Of a DNA stretch of 64,000 bases, positions 52,250 to 60,727 are shown piece by piece (the first letter of the stretch is position 1; each line of letters begins with the position of its first letter). This DNA is from Cohnella silvisoli (GTDB lineage Bacteria; Bacillota; Bacilli; Paenibacillales; Paenibacillaceae): assembly GCF_021190915.1 (NCBI RefSeq), contig NZ_JAIOAP010000001.1, positions 248,001 through 312,000 on the forward strand, read 5' to 3'. The translations under genes were made by a program, and so were the position numbers. A model generated the notes under the pieces. It did no database searches and had not been told where the DNA came from. It saw only the letters and a program-made list of their open reading frames with translations.

Positions 52250-54493
52250 ATGAGAAAACAAATCAACTCGCTGCTAGCCGTATGTCTATTGGCGTCAGCG
52301 TTCGTGTTCGCAGGACCGTCCAACGCGAGCGCGGCTTCAGAGGATTTTCAAATCGGGATTTTCTGGCCGCCGACCAGCGCCTATTCCAACGCTACCCAGC
52401 TCGACTATATCCGCGACGCGCACATCAATCTCATCCACAACGTGGATTCCACGGATCTGGATACGGTCGCCGAGAACATCAATATGCTGAACCTCGCAAG
52501 CACGAGAGGCATCCAGGTTTCCGTGGCTGATTCCCGAAGCCATTCGCTCGACAGTGCAACGAACGCGCAAATCGATGCGATTGCCAGTGATTATAAGAGC
52601 AACGCGGCCACATTTGGCTACTACGTCAAGGACGAGCCTTTGCCATCTACGTTCGCCGGATTCGCCCGGGCATATAACCGATTCTTGTATAACCACCCCG
52701 GTTCGGAGCCTTACGTCAACTTGCTGCCGACCTACTACGGCTTCGTGGATTATCCGGGATACTTGAACCAGTGGGTTGAAGCGGTAGGCGCCTCCAATCT
52801 GAAGACGTTGGCGTACGATAACTATCCTTGGAAAGCTGCAGTTGGGTCGTTCGGAGCGGATTATTTTCAGAACCTGGAGTATATTCGGCAAGCCGGCTTA
52901 AAATATAATGTGCGCACCGGCTCTTACCTCCAATCGGTAGGTATCCCGAACTCGCTACGGAGGCCGAATGTCAACGAGCTGAGATACAACGTATACACGA
53001 ACGTAGCTTACGGCATTAAGGCGCTGTACTGGTTCACTTGGTGGACCCCGACCGGACGCCCCGAACCGTTCACCAACGCCATTATCGACCCGAACGGCAA
53101 TAAGACGGATTTGTACGCGCCGATTCAGACGATCAACGGAGAAATCGAGCAGCTCGGGCCGACGCTCGTCAAGCTGACTTCCCAAAGCGTCTACCACAAC
53201 GGCGTCATGGCGAGCAATGCCGTGCCGATTCCGGACAATTTCTTCTGGAAGCCTGCCAACTCGAGCGCCAACGTCATCGTCTCGCATTTCAAACATCCGA
53301 ACGGCAGGCACTATGTGATGGTTGTCAACAGAACGTTGACGGATACGCTGTCGCTGTCCTTCAACTTGAATCCAAAGCCGTCCACAGTAACCGAAGTTTC
53401 CAAATCGACGGGACTGGAAGTGGCCACGAACTACAACGCGACGACGGGAGTGATTTCCTCCACCTACGCTCCGGGCGAAGGCAGATTGTACGCGTTGCCG
53501 GTCGGCTTCAACCCCGAATACAATCTGGCGTTGAACCGCAGCGTATCTTCCTCTAGTTCAGTCGAGGCATATGGTTGGTCCAGATCGGCGTTAGTTGACG
53601 GACAAACTGGCACGGTTGCCGGCTCCGCGGGCTGGTCGAGCAACGACAGCCTGACGTCGAACCATACGGAGTGGGTCACTATCGACTTGGGCGCGCTTAA
53701 CGTCGTCAACGAAATCCGCATGTTCCCGCGCAATGACGGCGTCAATGCGGGCTACGGTTTCCCCGTCGACTTCCAGGTGCAAATTTCCGCCGACAATACG
53801 AACTGGACGCCGGTCGTAACGCGCACCGCTTACGCCAATCCGGGCAGCGCCGTTCAAGCCTTTACGTTCGGAAGACAAGCAGCGCGTTATGTCAGGATAA
53901 ACGGAACGAGCCTCCGTGCGAATCCGAACGACAGCAACAGCTATCGCATGCAGTTTGCAGAAGTCCAGTTGTACCACAACACGTCTGAAACCGCTACGAC
54001 CGGCTTGTTCTCCGACGATTTCAGCGGAGACTTGAGCAAGTGGGTATACACGGATAGCAGCGCTATCCAGAACGGCGAATTCCGTGTAACCGCCAACGAG
54101 CGAATCCGCAACGCGAAAGGCGGCTACGATTGGACGAACTACGCGTTCGAGTCCGACGTCAAGGTCACGAAGAGCGCGGTCGGCCTCGTCTTCCGCAGCA
54201 CGGACGATAACAACTTTTATATGTGGCAAGTGGCGGCGAACGGCAAGCTGCGTCCGCATAAGAAGGTGAACGGCGTATGGACGCTCATCAAGGAAGTGAA
54301 TGCCGGTTTCGTCGCCAACACAACGTATAACGTCAAGATCGAAGCCAATGGTTCCACGATCAAGACGTATGTGAACGGTGTGCTGGTCGACACAACGACC
54401 GATACGACGTTCGCACGCGGCAACATTGGCTTCCGCGTCGACACCGCTGTCGAGGAAGGCATTATCGACAACATTAAGGTAACGGCGCAGTAA
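52250..54493 (+). CDS. Secreted TIM-barrel protein (putative new glycosidase) with discoidin and LamG-like domains
   Basis: 747 residues, signal peptide 1-~27 (cleavage 'NASA-ASED'). Residues ~30-330 look like a beta/alpha barrel: 'FQIGIFWPPTSAYSNATQLD' then 'HINLIHNVDSTD', 'IQVSVADSRSH' and 'GYYVKDEPLPST' with D128-E129, the kind of DEP motif that carries a catalytic acid in GH-A-like barrels. 'LKTLAYDNYPWK' and 'ALYWFTWWTP' follow, then a small beta domain (~335-420). Then an F5/8 discoidin domain (~424-575) and a C-terminal LamG/3-keto-disaccharide-hydrolase-like sandwich (~590-747, 'FSDDFSGDLSKWVY'). It does not match a GH family I can name. A cre site precedes it. Confidence 0.8.
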   Translation: MRKQINSLLAVCLLASAFVFAGPSNASAASEDFQIGIFWPPTSAYSNATQLDYIRDAHINLIHNVDSTDLDTVAENINMLNLASTRGIQVSVADSRSHSLDSATNAQIDAIASDYKSNAATFGYYVKDEPLPSTFAGFARAYNRFLYNHPGSEPYVNLLPTYYGFVDYPGYLNQWVEAVGASNLKTLAYDNYPWKAAVGSFGADYFQNLEYIRQAGLKYNVRTGSYLQSVGIPNSLRRPNVNELRYNVYTNVAYGIKALYWFTWWTPTGRPEPFTNAIIDPNGNKTDLYAPIQTINGEIEQLGPTLVKLTSQSVYHNGVMASNAVPIPDNFFWKPANSSANVIVSHFKHPNGRHYVMVVNRTLTDTLSLSFNLNPKPSTVTEVSKSTGLEVATNYNATTGVISSTYAPGEGRLYALPVGFNPEYNLALNRSVSSSSSVEAYGWSRSALVDGQTGTVAGSAGWSSNDSLTSNHTEWVTIDLGALNVVNEIRMFPRNDGVNAGYGFPVDFQVQISADNTNWTPVVTRTAYANPGSAVQAFTFGRQAARYVRINGTSLRANPNDSNSYRMQFAEVQLYHNTSETATTGLFSDDFSGDLSKWVYTDSSAIQNGEFRVTANERIRNAKGGYDWTNYAFESDVKVTKSAVGLVFRSTDDNNFYMWQVAANGKLRPHKKVNGVWTLIKEVNAGFVANTTYNVKIEANGSTIKTYVNGVLVDTTTDTTFARGNIGFRVDTAVEEGIIDNIKVTAQ

Positions 54494-54560
54494 GGGTTTT
54501 AACAATAGCGGTTCCAGGTCGACAACTTCGGATACACGGATTACGGATCCGGCTGTAACA

Positions 54561-54599
54561 AACCGTCAAGGCGATGCGAATCGTCCTTGGCGGTTTTTC
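54561..54599 (+). terminator. Terminator after the TIM-barrel gene
   Basis: ACCGTCAAGGCGAT / ATCGTCCTTGGCGGT with a GCGA loop and TTTTT. Strong intrinsic terminator. Confidence 0.92.
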
Positions 54600-54706
54600 A
54601 ATAATGTGCAAATTCGGCGAGGAAACTCTTGAACGGCTTAAGAAATATGCGTGCTTGGAAACGGATATGTGCTAAATACATCCGCTAAGCGATCGTATAC
54701 ACTTTG

Positions 54707-54720
54707 GTTAAGCGTTTCCA
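54707..54720. promoter_or_regulatory. Possible cre or LacI-type operator before the importer operon
   Basis: GTTAAGCGTTTCCA fits the CcpA consensus at 11 of 14 positions by eye and lies 25 bases before the permease start. A LacI-family local regulator site is equally possible. Confidence 0.4.
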
Positions 54721-54744
54721 TAACGTGCAACTGGAGGCTCCGTA

Positions 54745-55674
54745 ATGAAATCAGCGAAAAGATCAGCCTTTCTCTATGAGCTATTGAAAAACAAAGTGTT
54801 GTATATGATGTTTCTTCCGGTAGGCCTTTATTTTCTTGTGATGGCGTATCTCCCGATGCCGGGAATTGTGATCGCTTTCAAGGAGTTCACCTATAACGGC
54901 GGCATATTCGGCAGCAAGTGGAACGGCTGGACGAACTTCAGGTATTTCTACGAATCGGGCAAGCTGTGGCAGGTCACGCAAAATACGGTTTTATACAATA
55001 TCGTTTTCCTTGCGCTTAGTACGGCGGCATCGGTGTTCGCTGCCGTATTGCTCGCCGAAATGACGGGGAAATACTTCAAAAAAATAGCGCAGACGTTTAT
55101 GTTCCTGCCCTATTTCATCTCGTGGGTAACGGTTGCCGCGATCGCGTTCAACATTTTCAACTATGACTACGGCGTGCTGAACACGATTCTCAAAAAACTG
55201 GATCTCGTTCCGGTCGATATATACGGAAATCCGAACGCCTGGATGTATTTGCTGCCCCTGTTCTACGTCTGGAAAGGAATCGGGTTTACGACGGTGCTTT
55301 ATCTTTCCGCGATTATGGGCATCGATCATGAAAGCTACGAGTCGGCCCAAATAGACGGCGCGAATATTTTTCAACGCATTTGGCGAATTACGCTTCCGAT
55401 GCTTTGGCCGACCATTGTCATTTTGCTGCTGCTTGGCTTGTCCAGAATTATGCGCGGCGAGTTCGATATGTTCTATCAATTGATCGGCGATAACGGATTG
55501 CTGCTGGAAAAGACAGATATTATCGACACTCTAGTATTCCGTTCGCTCGTACAAATGAACGATTTCGGGATGGCTTCCGCCGCCGGCGTCTACCAATCCG
55601 TGCTGAGCTTTATCATCATCGTCTCTGTCAACTGGCTGGTCAAAAGAAAAAATAGCGATAACGCGCTGTTTTAA
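54745..55674 (+). CDS. ABC sugar importer permease, LplB type
   Basis: 309 residues behind SD 'tggagg'. Six membrane helices start at 'NKVLYMMFLPVGLYFLVMAY'. Family marks are 'LPMPGIVIAFKEFTYNGGIF' and 'FMFLPYFISWVTVAAI'. The EAA loop reads 'ESAQIDGANIFQRIWRITLP' (about 204-223). Operates with the LplC-type permease and the binding lipoprotein that follow. No ATPase gene is in the operon. Confidence 0.94.
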   Translation: MKSAKRSAFLYELLKNKVLYMMFLPVGLYFLVMAYLPMPGIVIAFKEFTYNGGIFGSKWNGWTNFRYFYESGKLWQVTQNTVLYNIVFLALSTAASVFAAVLLAEMTGKYFKKIAQTFMFLPYFISWVTVAAIAFNIFNYDYGVLNTILKKLDLVPVDIYGNPNAWMYLLPLFYVWKGIGFTTVLYLSAIMGIDHESYESAQIDGANIFQRIWRITLPMLWPTIVILLLLGLSRIMRGEFDMFYQLIGDNGLLLEKTDIIDTLVFRSLVQMNDFGMASAAGVYQSVLSFIIIVSVNWLVKRKNSDNALF

Positions 55675-55707
55675 TCACGCGTTATTTATTCAAAGGAGGA
55701 TATGCGG

Positions 55708-56595
55708 ATGTCAAGAGGACGCGACGAAATTATTCTGAACGTATTTGCTTATATCATGATCGGCGTGATCGCCGCAGGTTGCGTCATCCCCTTTCTGATG
55801 GTGCTCATGGGCTCGTTGCAGTCGGAAGATTCGGTTCTGCGCAACGGGTTCTCGCTTATTCCCGAGCAACTCGATTTCACCGCCTATCGTTACGTCTTCG
55901 ACAGCCCTGCTGCCATATTGCGCGCCTATGGCGTATCGATTTTCATCACGGGTGCAGGAACGCTTATCTCGCTCTACTTTTCCTCGATGGCCGCTTACGT
56001 GTTGGCGCGGAAGGACGTCAAATATCGGAATGCGCTGGCATTCTATCTGTTTTTCACCACGCTGTTTAACGGCGGATTGGTTCCTTATTATTTAATGATC
56101 AAAAATTATTTGAAGATCGACAACAGCTTTACGATCTTGCTGCTGTCCGGCATGTTTAACGTCATTTACATTTTGATTATCCGCACCTATATCGCAGGCA
56201 GCGTCCCGGATTCGATCTCGGAATCAGCCAAAATCGACGGCGCCAACGATTTCAAAATTTTCATGAGCATCGTTCTACCATTGCTGAAGCCGGTGCTGGC
56301 AGCTATAGGGCTGTTCATCGCGCTAGGCTATTGGAACGATTGGTACACTTCTCTGCTCTTCGTCACCAACGATAAAATCATCCCTTTGCAATATTTGCTT
56401 TACAAGATTTTAACGTTTGCCCGTTTCTCACAGCAAATTTTGTCTCAGAACGCAGCGGTGGCCGTCATCGATTTGCCGGGCGAGACGTTAAAGCTGGCGC
56501 TGACGATTGTCGCGACAGGCCCGATCATTTTTCTTTATCCGTTCGTTCAGAAGCATTTCGTCGCCGGACTCACGATCGGCGCAGTGAAAGGTTAA
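55708..56595 (+). CDS. ABC sugar importer permease, LplC type
   Basis: 295 residues from ATG 55708, preferred over ATG 55702 because the latter is only two bases from the SD 'aaggagga'. Membrane helices begin 'VFAYIMIGVIAAGCVIPFLM'. 'NGGLVPYYLMIKNYLKIDNS' and the EAA loop 'ISESAKIDGANDFKIFMSIV' are typical, and the protein ends 'KHFVAGLTIGAVKG' like other LplC proteins. Second gene of the importer operon. Confidence 0.94.
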   Translation: MSRGRDEIILNVFAYIMIGVIAAGCVIPFLMVLMGSLQSEDSVLRNGFSLIPEQLDFTAYRYVFDSPAAILRAYGVSIFITGAGTLISLYFSSMAAYVLARKDVKYRNALAFYLFFTTLFNGGLVPYYLMIKNYLKIDNSFTILLLSGMFNVIYILIIRTYIAGSVPDSISESAKIDGANDFKIFMSIVLPLLKPVLAAIGLFIALGYWNDWYTSLLFVTNDKIIPLQYLLYKILTFARFSQQILSQNAAVAVIDLPGETLKLALTIVATGPIIFLYPFVQKHFVAGLTIGAVKG

Positions 56596-56653
56596 GCCCG
56601 CGAACGTGGCGGTTTAACATATTACACAGCTTACACTTGGGAGGTAGTATCGC

Positions 56654-58249
56654 ATGAATAAAGGGTTAGGTCTAATGCTAGCGGCGGCCATGTGCGCCAC
56701 GCTTGCGCTGTCAGCGTGCAGCAAAAGCAACAATGGCGGCGACGCCAGCAACGGGAGCAGCAATCCGCCATCGTCCGCTTCCACTCAGCCTTCTGCCAGC
56801 GCGAGCGAGCCCGCGTCGTCGAAGGATGCGTCGCTGGAGAAAGTGACGCTCAAGTTTACGCTGTTAGGCGAGCAGCCCCAGGACGGAGCGGCCGTTATGG
56901 CTGAGGTAAACAAGAAGCTTGAGGCGGACATCAATGCGACGATCGAGCTGACGTACATTCCGTTCGGCGACATTAAGACGAAATACCCGCTTGTGCTGGC
57001 GTCTCCGGGCGATTGGGACGTCATCTACGGCAGCATCGACTACGGCAGCAACGCGACCAAGGGCGCTTATCGCGAAATTCCAATGGCCGATATCGAGAAG
57101 TACATGCCGCTTACGACTGCCGCATCGACCAAATCGGTATGGGGGGATGCGCTCGTCAATGGCAAATTGTACATGATTCCGCAAAGCTTTAAGGAGCTTG
57201 GCGTCGGCTCGATCTTTTTCCGGGAGGATCTTCGCAAGAAGTACAATGTGCCCGAGATCAAGACGCCGGCAGATTTGGAAGCGTACTTCAAAGCGCTGAA
57301 AGACAACGAGAAGTCCATGCTTCCGGTAGACGGAACCGCCGATGATGTCAGAGGATTGTTCTCGATGTTTATGGGCGATTACATGTTCAGCAATAACAAG
57401 CAAGACACGTATTGGTATAACCCTGACGATGCGTCCAACACGGTCAAAAGTTTCTTGGACCCCGACTATGTCGAAAACTTCAAAAATGCCGGCAAAGTGA
57501 TGAAGCGTTTCCGCGATGCGGGTTATATTCCGAAAAACGCATTCGCGCAAAAAACGTCGTCTGGCGATCTCGGAAAAGCCGGTAAAACGGGTATGTGGGC
57601 CAATGCATTCGAGAACTATCCGCAGTATGCCACCGACATGGCGGGCAAAGGCTGGGAGGTCGGCGCGCTGCCGCAAGTAACATCGAAGGGCACAGCGCTG
57701 CAGCGGCCGTCGACAGGCAACGGATTTTCAATCTCGCCGAAATCCAAAAACTACGAGCGCGCGCTCATGGCGCTTGACCTGCTCAACGAGGATAAATCCT
57801 ACAATATGCTGCTCGCGTTCGGTATTGAAGGCAAAAACTATGTCATCAAAGACGACGGCAAGCTAGCGCTCGGGCCTGGCATCGACACGGCGAAAAATCC
57901 TTATCCGATGTACGGAGCAGGCTGGTGGGCCAACAACCGCGATCAATGGCCGCCGCTGGAAAACTACACGCAAGGCTATATCGACATGAAAAAAGCGCTG
58001 CAGGAACATGCAGTATCGTATTTGCCCGACAGCTTCAACATCGATGCCGAATCGTTCAAAACCGAACTCGCCAACTACACAAGCGTCATCAAGCAATATG
58101 CTTATCCGATCCAGCTTGGCGCGGTGAAGGATGTAGACAAAGCGGTTGACGATCTCGTCGCGAGGCTGAAAGCCGCAGGACTTGAGAAAATCGAAACGGA
58201 AATCAATCGCCAACTCACGGAATACGTAGCCTCGAAGACAGCGCAATAA
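56654..58249 (+). CDS. Sugar-binding lipoprotein of ABC importer (LplA type)
   Basis: 531 residues, lipoprotein signal with 'LALSAC-SKSN' (Cys about 22), then a Ser/Ala/Pro-rich linker to ~60. The family 1 solute-binding fold carries 'KVTLKFTLLGEQPQDGAAVM', 'GSIFFREDLRKKYNVPEIKT', and aromatic-rich 'YGAGWWANNRDQWPPLENYT', probably lining the sugar site. Last gene of the permease-permease-binding-protein operon, SD 'gggaggtag'. Ligand unknown. Probably the product of the flanking secreted glycosidases. Confidence 0.93.
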   Translation: MNKGLGLMLAAAMCATLALSACSKSNNGGDASNGSSNPPSSASTQPSASASEPASSKDASLEKVTLKFTLLGEQPQDGAAVMAEVNKKLEADINATIELTYIPFGDIKTKYPLVLASPGDWDVIYGSIDYGSNATKGAYREIPMADIEKYMPLTTAASTKSVWGDALVNGKLYMIPQSFKELGVGSIFFREDLRKKYNVPEIKTPADLEAYFKALKDNEKSMLPVDGTADDVRGLFSMFMGDYMFSNNKQDTYWYNPDDASNTVKSFLDPDYVENFKNAGKVMKRFRDAGYIPKNAFAQKTSSGDLGKAGKTGMWANAFENYPQYATDMAGKGWEVGALPQVTSKGTALQRPSTGNGFSISPKSKNYERALMALDLLNEDKSYNMLLAFGIEGKNYVIKDDGKLALGPGIDTAKNPYPMYGAGWWANNRDQWPPLENYTQGYIDMKKALQEHAVSYLPDSFNIDAESFKTELANYTSVIKQYAYPIQLGAVKDVDKAVDDLVARLKAAGLEKIETEINRQLTEYVASKTAQ

Positions 58250-58338
58250 CCTGTTTTGCACCGCTCCCTGCTTTGGCCGTTTGGCGCCAGGCAGGGGGAG
58301 GTGATGGCTATCCAAACATTTTTGCGAGGAGGTTCATG

Positions 58339-60717
58339 ATGATGAGAAAAATGCGAATGGCTGTGCTGCTTAGTTTTTCATTAATTGTAGGTATTGCCGC
58401 CGCAGCGCAAAGTGCGGCCGCCGCCGTACCGACAGTCGGCATGTGGTACAGCACTTGGTACGCCAAGAAACCGGCAGTCGCCTCGACTTGGGCGACCGGT
58501 CTAGGAAGCGGGAGCACGAATCAGCTTGTAGGCGATGTCAATGGCGACGGCAAGGATGATGCGGTTGTTTTCGCGGGAAGCACAGGGACGTGGACGGTTG
58601 CGCTTTCGAATGGAAACGGATTCAATACGGGTTCCTCTTGGAGAACGGGACACGGCACCGGCTCTACTGCCCAGTTTCTGGCCGATGCCAATGGCGACGG
58701 CAAGCTGGACGCGATCGCGTATACCGGGTCTACGGGGACTTGGGAAGTCGCGCTGTCGAACGGCACCGGCTTTAATACGCCGACGACATGGATTACCGGT
58801 CACGGCATCGGCTCAGCCAAACAGTTCATGGCGGATGTAAATGGCGATGGCAAAGCCGATTCGATCGTCTTTTTTAATGCGGCGGGGAGCTGGTATGTCG
58901 CAACCTCGAATGGAACAGGATTTAACAGCTACACGATGTGGATCACCGGGCACGGCACGGGCTCCAACAATCAACTATTCGGCGATGTGAACGGAGACGG
59001 GAAACAAGATGCGATCGTGTACTTCGGCGATACAGGCACTTGGTTCTCCGCCCGGTCGTCGGGAACGTCATTTCAATCGTATACGCAATGGAAGACAGGG
59101 CACGGGGTCGGTTCGCAAGCCCAACTCGTCTCCGACGGTAATGGCGATGGGTACGCCGACGCTTACGTATTTTTCAACTCGGATATGAACGGGGACGGGA
59201 AAAGCGGGGATTGGTACGCCGCTACGTATAACAAGTTCACGCAGAGCTTATCAAGCAGCTCTCATGTTGTGAATTCCGGATTCGGCAATGGCGCGACGAA
59301 AGTGTTCCAGGCGAATGTAACGGGAGACGCCTACAACTGGAAGGCATCTGTTGCCTACTATGCCGCCACGGGAACGTGGAAAGTTGAACCTTACCATTAT
59401 TTCAAGCTCAATCTTCATGATAGCTGGACGGCCTGGGATATTAAGTACAGACCGCTTACACTCGGCTCCTATCAAACTTACGACAGCAACGACCCGGCCG
59501 TGATCGACGAGCATTTGGCGACGATATCCGGTGCCGGCATTGATTTCCTGTTGTTCGACGAAACGAACGGCATTTACGTGGACGACGGGTATATTTACGA
59601 ACGCGCACGAACCGTAACTTCGAGAATCAATAATTGGAACAACACCGCGGGCAACCGATCGATCAAGTACACGCTGGCGATCGGCGACATCCAGTATACG
59701 CACGACCCGGCATCCGTGGAATTCGAAGCGGGCGAAGTATGGGACAAATTCGTGAACACGGCCAACGGTGGCACGCAAAACTATTTCTACCTGGACGGCA
59801 AGCCGCTCCTGATTCTGTATTGCAACAGCACGGACCGGTCGGCATGGCAGAACTGGACGGGAAACAAAACCAATTCCAATAAATTTACAGTGCGTTATGC
59901 CGAAGGGGAAAGCCCTGCCGGATTTTACGGGTGGTATACGCCGGCTTCGGGGACGATTGCGGACGACAATGTCATGAACGTCATGCCGGGCTGGAATAAC
60001 CATGTGTCCGGTTTTACGCCGATCTCTCGCGAGCAGGGCGATTATTATTCGCTGAAGGCTTGGGACAGAGTGATGCAGAAAAATCCGAAGCCGAAAATCG
60101 TCATGATTACGTCATACAACGAGTACAGGGAAGACAATATCGTGGCCGTAACTGACACCTCGAATGTAACCGGTACGACGGAGAAATGGTACAACAAAAG
60201 CGGTGTTATCGACAATTTCATGTATTGGAATATGACCAAAACGTATATTAAGCGGCTTGGCAACCTGGCATTCGGCGCGACTCCGACCGCCTCCAGCTCA
60301 GGGGAAAGCAGCGACTGGGGCATTAGCCGGATCAATGACGGTCAGCTGAATTCGGTAAGCGGATCCAGCGGCTACACCAGTCAAAATTCGCTGGCGACGA
60401 ACCATACGGAATCTATCAAGCTGGATTTGGGCGCTAGCAAAACTGTGGCCAAAGTCGATCTGTATCCGCGGAATGACGGCGTCAATACAGGGTACGGGTT
60501 CCCAGTCGACTTTACGATCCAGGTGTCGTCCGACAATGTGAACTGGACAACGGTTGTGACGCGAACAGGCTACGCCAAGCCGGGCAATGCCGTCCAAAGC
60601 TTCGCGTTCACTGCCTCATCTGCCCGTTATGTGAAGCTTGAGGCGACGAGCTTGCGGTCGAATCCGAACGACAGCAACAGCTATCGTCTGCAATTGAGCG
60701 AAATGGAAATCTACTAG
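58339..60717 (+). CDS. Secreted GH99/GH71-like protein with inserted calcium-binding FG-GAP propeller and discoidin domain
   Basis: 792 residues from ATG 58339 (SD 'gaggagg'; ATGs at 58336 and 58342 are alternatives). Signal peptide ~1-29. The barrel's first strand 'TVGMWYSTWYAKK' is followed at once by six VCBS/FG-GAP repeats (~45-330), each with a DxNGDGxxD calcium loop (first at 66, last at 282) and about 54 residues apart. Then the barrel resumes with 'LTLGSYQTYDSNDPAVIDEH' and 'AGIDFLLFDETNG' (D407, E408), 'DGKPLLILY', 'MPGWNNHVSG' and 'KIVMITSYNEYRE'. This pattern matches GH99-like endo-mannanase-type barrels. A discoidin domain ends it (~642-792). Substrate unknown. Confidence 0.85.
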   Translation: MMRKMRMAVLLSFSLIVGIAAAAQSAAAAVPTVGMWYSTWYAKKPAVASTWATGLGSGSTNQLVGDVNGDGKDDAVVFAGSTGTWTVALSNGNGFNTGSSWRTGHGTGSTAQFLADANGDGKLDAIAYTGSTGTWEVALSNGTGFNTPTTWITGHGIGSAKQFMADVNGDGKADSIVFFNAAGSWYVATSNGTGFNSYTMWITGHGTGSNNQLFGDVNGDGKQDAIVYFGDTGTWFSARSSGTSFQSYTQWKTGHGVGSQAQLVSDGNGDGYADAYVFFNSDMNGDGKSGDWYAATYNKFTQSLSSSSHVVNSGFGNGATKVFQANVTGDAYNWKASVAYYAATGTWKVEPYHYFKLNLHDSWTAWDIKYRPLTLGSYQTYDSNDPAVIDEHLATISGAGIDFLLFDETNGIYVDDGYIYERARTVTSRINNWNNTAGNRSIKYTLAIGDIQYTHDPASVEFEAGEVWDKFVNTANGGTQNYFYLDGKPLLILYCNSTDRSAWQNWTGNKTNSNKFTVRYAEGESPAGFYGWYTPASGTIADDNVMNVMPGWNNHVSGFTPISREQGDYYSLKAWDRVMQKNPKPKIVMITSYNEYREDNIVAVTDTSNVTGTTEKWYNKSGVIDNFMYWNMTKTYIKRLGNLAFGATPTASSSGESSDWGISRINDGQLNSVSGSSGYTSQNSLATNHTESIKLDLGASKTVAKVDLYPRNDGVNTGYGFPVDFTIQVSSDNVNWTTVVTRTGYAKPGNAVQSFAFTASSARYVKLEATSLRSNPNDSNSYRLQLSEMEIY

Positions 60718-60727
60718 GAGGCCCATG

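Noticed and set aside
59251..60003. Minus-strand 250-codon frame within the GH99-like gene
   Set aside because: Antisense shadow rich in Arg and Val; the plus strand has clear domains.
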